A DNA stretch of 6,769 bases from Dehalococcoidales bacterium (GTDB lineage: Bacteria; Chloroflexota; Dehalococcoidia; Dehalococcoidales; JAQTVP01). Below, in pieces: positions 4,087 through 6,769 of this stretch. Where the stretch lies: positions 1-6,769 of the forward strand of contig JAQTVP010000087.1 of the NCBI GenBank assembly GCA_028707015.1. The letters are read 5' to 3'. Both the position numbers and the translations under genes were made by a program. Each line of letters begins with the position of its first letter. Position 1 is the first letter of the stretch. The notes beneath the pieces are model-generated. The model ran no database searches, was not told the origin of the DNA, and was given only the letters and a program-made list of their open reading frames with translations.

Positions 4087-5655
4087 ATGGCTGAAGATAG
4101 TCGGATAAGGGAGAGGCAATTATCTGAGTTGAAGGTGCGCCGTTTAAGAGCAGGAAGGATGGGTGGTAAGGAGCGTGTAGCGAAACAGAAAAAGCAGGGT
4201 AAGTTAACAGCGCGCGAAAGAATTGGCTTGCTATTAGACAAAGGGACATTTCGTGAGATTGGCATGTTTGCCAAAAGCAGAAATATAGCTTATAACGAAG
4301 TCCCAGCTGACGGTGTTATTACTGGTTATGGAAAAATTGATGGGAGAAGAGTTTATATCTTCTCCCAGGATTTTACCAGTATGGGAGGCACTTTATCAGA
4401 AGTACATGGGAAGAAAATCTGTAATATTCTTGATAGTGCCATCAGGGCGGGTTGCCCCATTATTGGAATAAATGATTCTGGCGGAGCTAGAATTCAGGAT
4501 GGGGTCAATGCCCTTTCTGCTTATGGAGCCATGTTTTTCAGAAACACAATGGCTTCCGGAATAATTCCCCAGATATGTGCTATATTGGGCCCTACTGCCG
4601 GTGGGGCAGTTTATTCCCCCGCGCTGATGGATTTTACTTTCATGGTCAAAGGTATTAGCCATGCCTTTATTACTGGGCCTAAAGTGGTTAAGGCGGTAAT
4701 GGGACAGGAAGTTAGTGAAGAAGAGCTTGGTGGAGCTATTGCTGTTCAGGCAAAAGCAGGAGTTGCCTGTCGTTCTGAAGATAGCGAAAAGCAGTGTTTT
4801 AAGGCTATTCGTGAGCTATTGGGTTTTATTTCGCTAAATAATAAGGAAAAACCACAAAGAGTTGATTGGGGTGATACTCCGGACCGTTTAGATGCGTCTT
4901 TGTTTGAGTTAGTGCCGACCAGCTCGAACCAGACGTATGATATGTATAAGATAATCGAGAGAATATTTGATCAGCGTAGCGATGGTAAGAAGAATTACTT
5001 TGAGCTATTCCCCATATTTGCTACTAATATAATTACCTGCTTTTCCAGATTGAATGGACACTCAGTAGGTATAATAGCTAACCAGCCAATGTCTAAAGCG
5101 GGATGTTTGGATATAGATGCTTGCGATAAAGCATCTCGTTTTATCAGATTCTGTGATGCCTTCAATATTCCAGTTATTAATCTTGTTGATGTTCCTGGGT
5201 ATTTACCGGGAACACATCAGGAGTGGGGAGGAATTATCAGGCACGGAGCCAAGATGCTTTTTGCATATTCTGAGGCAACAGTACCCAAAATAACTCTTAC
5301 TATTCGTAAAGCCTATGGGGGTTCCTATCTTGGTATGTGCAGTAAAGATTTAGGAGCTGACTTTGTTTTTTGCTGGCCAAGCACTGAACTGGCAGTGATG
5401 GGAGCTGAAGGAGCCGCTCCTATAATATTCAGAAAAGAACTGGAGAAGGTAGATAATCCGGAGGAATTATTAAAGCAAAAGATAAGAGAATATCGGGAAG
5501 AATTTGCTAATCCTTATCAAGCAGCGGCGAACTTGCATATTGATGATGTCATTAATCCTGCAGAGACGAGAGTTCGGTTAATAGAAGCTTTAGAAATGAT
5601 AATAGATAAGGTTGAGCATAGATTGCAAAAGAAGCATTCAGTAATGCCTACTTGA
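4087..5655 (+). CDS. Acyl-CoA carboxylase/decarboxylase carboxyltransferase subunit (PccB/MmdA family)
   Basis: 522 residues, the normal length for the beta subunit of propionyl-CoA carboxylase or the alpha subunit of methylmalonyl-CoA decarboxylase. It moves the carboxyl group between carboxybiotin and an acyl-CoA. The N-terminal crotonase-like domain shows FTSMGGTLSEVHGKKI, NDSGGARIQDG (129-139) and GPTAGGAVYSPAL (168-180), the acyl-CoA side. The C-terminal domain shows DVPGYLPGTHQEWGG (368-382), IIRHGAKMLFAYSEATVPK and RKAYGGSYLGM (407-417), the biotin side. At the position after GG-x-Y, where S. coelicolor PccB has the specificity residue Asp422 and AccB has Ile420, this protein has Leu415; a strict propionyl-CoA preference is therefore doubtful. 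Start ATG 4087 follows an in-frame TAA and has GGAG at 6 nt. No biotin carboxylase, biotin carrier or membrane decarboxylase subunit is in the window. The thiolase gene follows after 25 nt. A glutaconyl-CoA decarboxylase-like or general acyl-CoA carboxylase role is also possible. Confidence 0.93.
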   Translation: MAEDSRIRERQLSELKVRRLRAGRMGGKERVAKQKKQGKLTARERIGLLLDKGTFREIGMFAKSRNIAYNEVPADGVITGYGKIDGRRVYIFSQDFTSMGGTLSEVHGKKICNILDSAIRAGCPIIGINDSGGARIQDGVNALSAYGAMFFRNTMASGIIPQICAILGPTAGGAVYSPALMDFTFMVKGISHAFITGPKVVKAVMGQEVSEEELGGAIAVQAKAGVACRSEDSEKQCFKAIRELLGFISLNNKEKPQRVDWGDTPDRLDASLFELVPTSSNQTYDMYKIIERIFDQRSDGKKNYFELFPIFATNIITCFSRLNGHSVGIIANQPMSKAGCLDIDACDKASRFIRFCDAFNIPVINLVDVPGYLPGTHQEWGGIIRHGAKMLFAYSEATVPKITLTIRKAYGGSYLGMCSKDLGADFVFCWPSTELAVMGAEGAAPIIFRKELEKVDNPEELLKQKIREYREEFANPYQAAANLHIDDVINPAETRVRLIEALEMIIDKVEHRLQKKHSVMPT

Positions 5656-5680
5656 ATGGAGCATTGTTTAAGAGGTAAAG

Positions 5681-6769
5681 ATGATGGAAGAAGTAGTTAT
5701 CATTAGTGCGGTGCGGACACCTATTGGATCTTACTGTGGTAGTCTGAAAGACATTCCTGTAGAAGAATTAGGTGCTATTGTGCTTAATGCTGCCATAGAA
5801 AGAGCTAACGTTAAAGCGGAATGGGTTGGTGATGTGATTATGGGGCAATCTTATCAGAATGGTGAATGTGCTAATGTTGCCCGTGTGGCTCTGTTAAAAG
5901 CAGGATGGCCTGTTACCGTGCCTGGCACCAGTATTGATCGTCGCTGTTGTTCCGGGTTGGAGTCAGTCTGGTATGGTGCTATGAAGGTGCAGACGGGAGA
6001 TTCAGAGATTGTTGTTGCTGGTGGAATAGATAGCATGAGTCGTGTTGAGTTATATATTCCTGGCGAGTATATAAAGTGGGGTCTGGGGGGAAAGCGTGAT
6101 GAGAAGTGGGGTTTTATGCCGAGAGGTCATGGCAGTCTTAATATGTGGGGGTTACCAGTTTATGACAGAATACAGCGTGCCCGTGTAAAATCCCAGCCTG
6201 TAGACAGGTTTGGTGAACTTAATTCAATGATGACCTGGGCTGAGGCAGCAGCCAAGGAAGAGAATATCTCCCGTGAAGCAGCTGATAAATGGGCGCTGCG
6301 GAGTCACCAGAGAGCTATTGCTGCTATGGACTCGGGGAAGTTTAAAGATGAGATCGTGCCAATTAGTATCTCCCAGCGCAGAGGGGATCCAGTGGTGGTA
6401 GATATTGATGAAGGACCAAGGCGCGATACAACTCTGGAAAAACTGGCGAAATTGCATGCGGTTTATGATGATGGCATTTGTACTGCCGGTAATTCATCTA
6501 CAGAGAATGATGGGGCGGCGGCTTGTGTAATAACTACTGAGGCTAAAGCTAGAGAGCTTGGGGTAGAACCTATGGCTTACATTAAGGCATTTGCTGTGAC
6601 AGCGGATGACCCATCACTAACTTATCCGGCAGTTCCAACGTCAGTTAATAAGGCGCTGAAAAAAGCGGGATTAACTATAGACCAGATTGACCTTATCGAG
6701 ATACAGGAGGCCTTTGCCTGTCAAGTGCTGGCTGATGCCAAAATGAGCGGTATTGCGGAAGAGGATTAT
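5681..6769 (+). CDS. Thiolase (acetyl-CoA acyltransferase), C-terminus cut by right edge
   Basis: 363 codons stay open to the last base. The enzyme cleaves 3-ketoacyl-CoA with CoA, or condenses two acyl-CoAs. The N-terminus VVIISAVRTPIG (5-16) is classic thiolase. Cys89 in RRCCSGLES aligns with the acyl-accepting Cys89 of Zoogloea thiolase. GNSSTENDGAA (270-280) and EIQEAF (340-345) follow. The GHP histidine and C-terminal CxG cysteine lie beyond the edge. Oddities: the loop domain between SMS (118-120) and WAE (186-188) is about 26 residues longer than in Zoogloea thiolase, the usual HMGxTAE reads NSMMTWAE, and the NEAF asparagine is Gln342. These mark a divergent subgroup, so acetoacetyl-CoA as substrate is not certain. 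AGAGG (5671-5675) stands 5 nt before ATG 5681; ATG 5684 is an equally good start. The gene lies 25 nt behind the carboxyltransferase, in the same operon, and would complete the hydratase-dehydrogenase-thiolase series. Confidence 0.93.
   Translation, partial: MMEEVVIISAVRTPIGSYCGSLKDIPVEELGAIVLNAAIERANVKAEWVGDVIMGQSYQNGECANVARVALLKAGWPVTVPGTSIDRRCCSGLESVWYGAMKVQTGDSEIVVAGGIDSMSRVELYIPGEYIKWGLGGKRDEKWGFMPRGHGSLNMWGLPVYDRIQRARVKSQPVDRFGELNSMMTWAEAAAKEENISREAADKWALRSHQRAIAAMDSGKFKDEIVPISISQRRGDPVVVDIDEGPRRDTTLEKLAKLHAVYDDGICTAGNSSTENDGAAACVITTEAKARELGVEPMAYIKAFAVTADDPSLTYPAVPTSVNKALKKAGLTIDQIDLIEIQEAFACQVLADAKMSGIAEEDY

Noticed and set aside
4007..4274. Minus-strand open frames of 80 and 63 codons overlapping the start of the carboxyltransferase
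   Set aside because: Shadows of the conserved carboxyltransferase N-terminus without ribosome binding sites.

Overview
The window looks like chromosomal DNA from an AT-rich bacterium, probably an anaerobe. Every gene has a purine-rich ribosome binding site (GGAGG, AGGAG or GAGGTGAT) and the genes are closely packed. The main block encodes short-chain acyl-CoA metabolism. Clostridia-type Bacillota or Dehalococcoidia-type Chloroflexota would both fit, but nothing here (no rRNA, no clear marker) settles the lineage.

Layout from left to right. (1) The left edge (1-157, minus strand) holds the first 52 codons of a small Rieske [2Fe-2S] protein that runs out of the window; a promoter lies behind it at 236-264. 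(2) A divergent intergenic region leads to an orphan 325-residue soluble coiled-coil protein (449-1426, plus strand) whose family I do not recognise. (3) A minus-strand tRNA with anticodon CAT (1490-1561) follows, with its own promoter at 1572-1600. (4) About 650 bases between the tRNA and the next gene hold a strong plus-strand promoter candidate (1688-1717) and apparently a long, structured 5' leader of nearly 490 nt. (5) Four plus-strand genes follow: enoyl-CoA hydratase (2212-2982), 3-hydroxyacyl-CoA dehydrogenase (3021-3878), the carboxyltransferase subunit of an acyl-CoA carboxylase or decarboxylase (4087-5655), and a thiolase cut by the right edge (5681-6769).

Hydratase, dehydrogenase and thiolase catalyse three consecutive steps between enoyl-CoA, 3-hydroxyacyl-CoA, 3-ketoacyl-CoA and acetyl-CoA. 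They can run as beta-oxidation or backwards as C4 synthesis (2 acetyl-CoA to crotonyl-CoA). The carboxyltransferase would link this to a biotin-dependent carboxylation or decarboxylation of an acyl-CoA such as propionyl-CoA/methylmalonyl-CoA, but its biotin carboxylase, biotin carrier or membrane decarboxylase partners are not in the window. The gaps are 38, 208 and 25 nt, so the block is probably one operon, with a possible internal control point in the 208-nt gap.

I see no CRISPR array, insertion sequence, phage gene, toxin-antitoxin pair or recognised riboswitch. The points most worth a second look are the long leader of the acyl-CoA operon, the thiolase with an enlarged loop domain and altered active-site motifs, the carboxyltransferase with leucine at the known acyl-specificity position, the orphan coiled-coil protein, and two tRNA 5'-half-like fragments.
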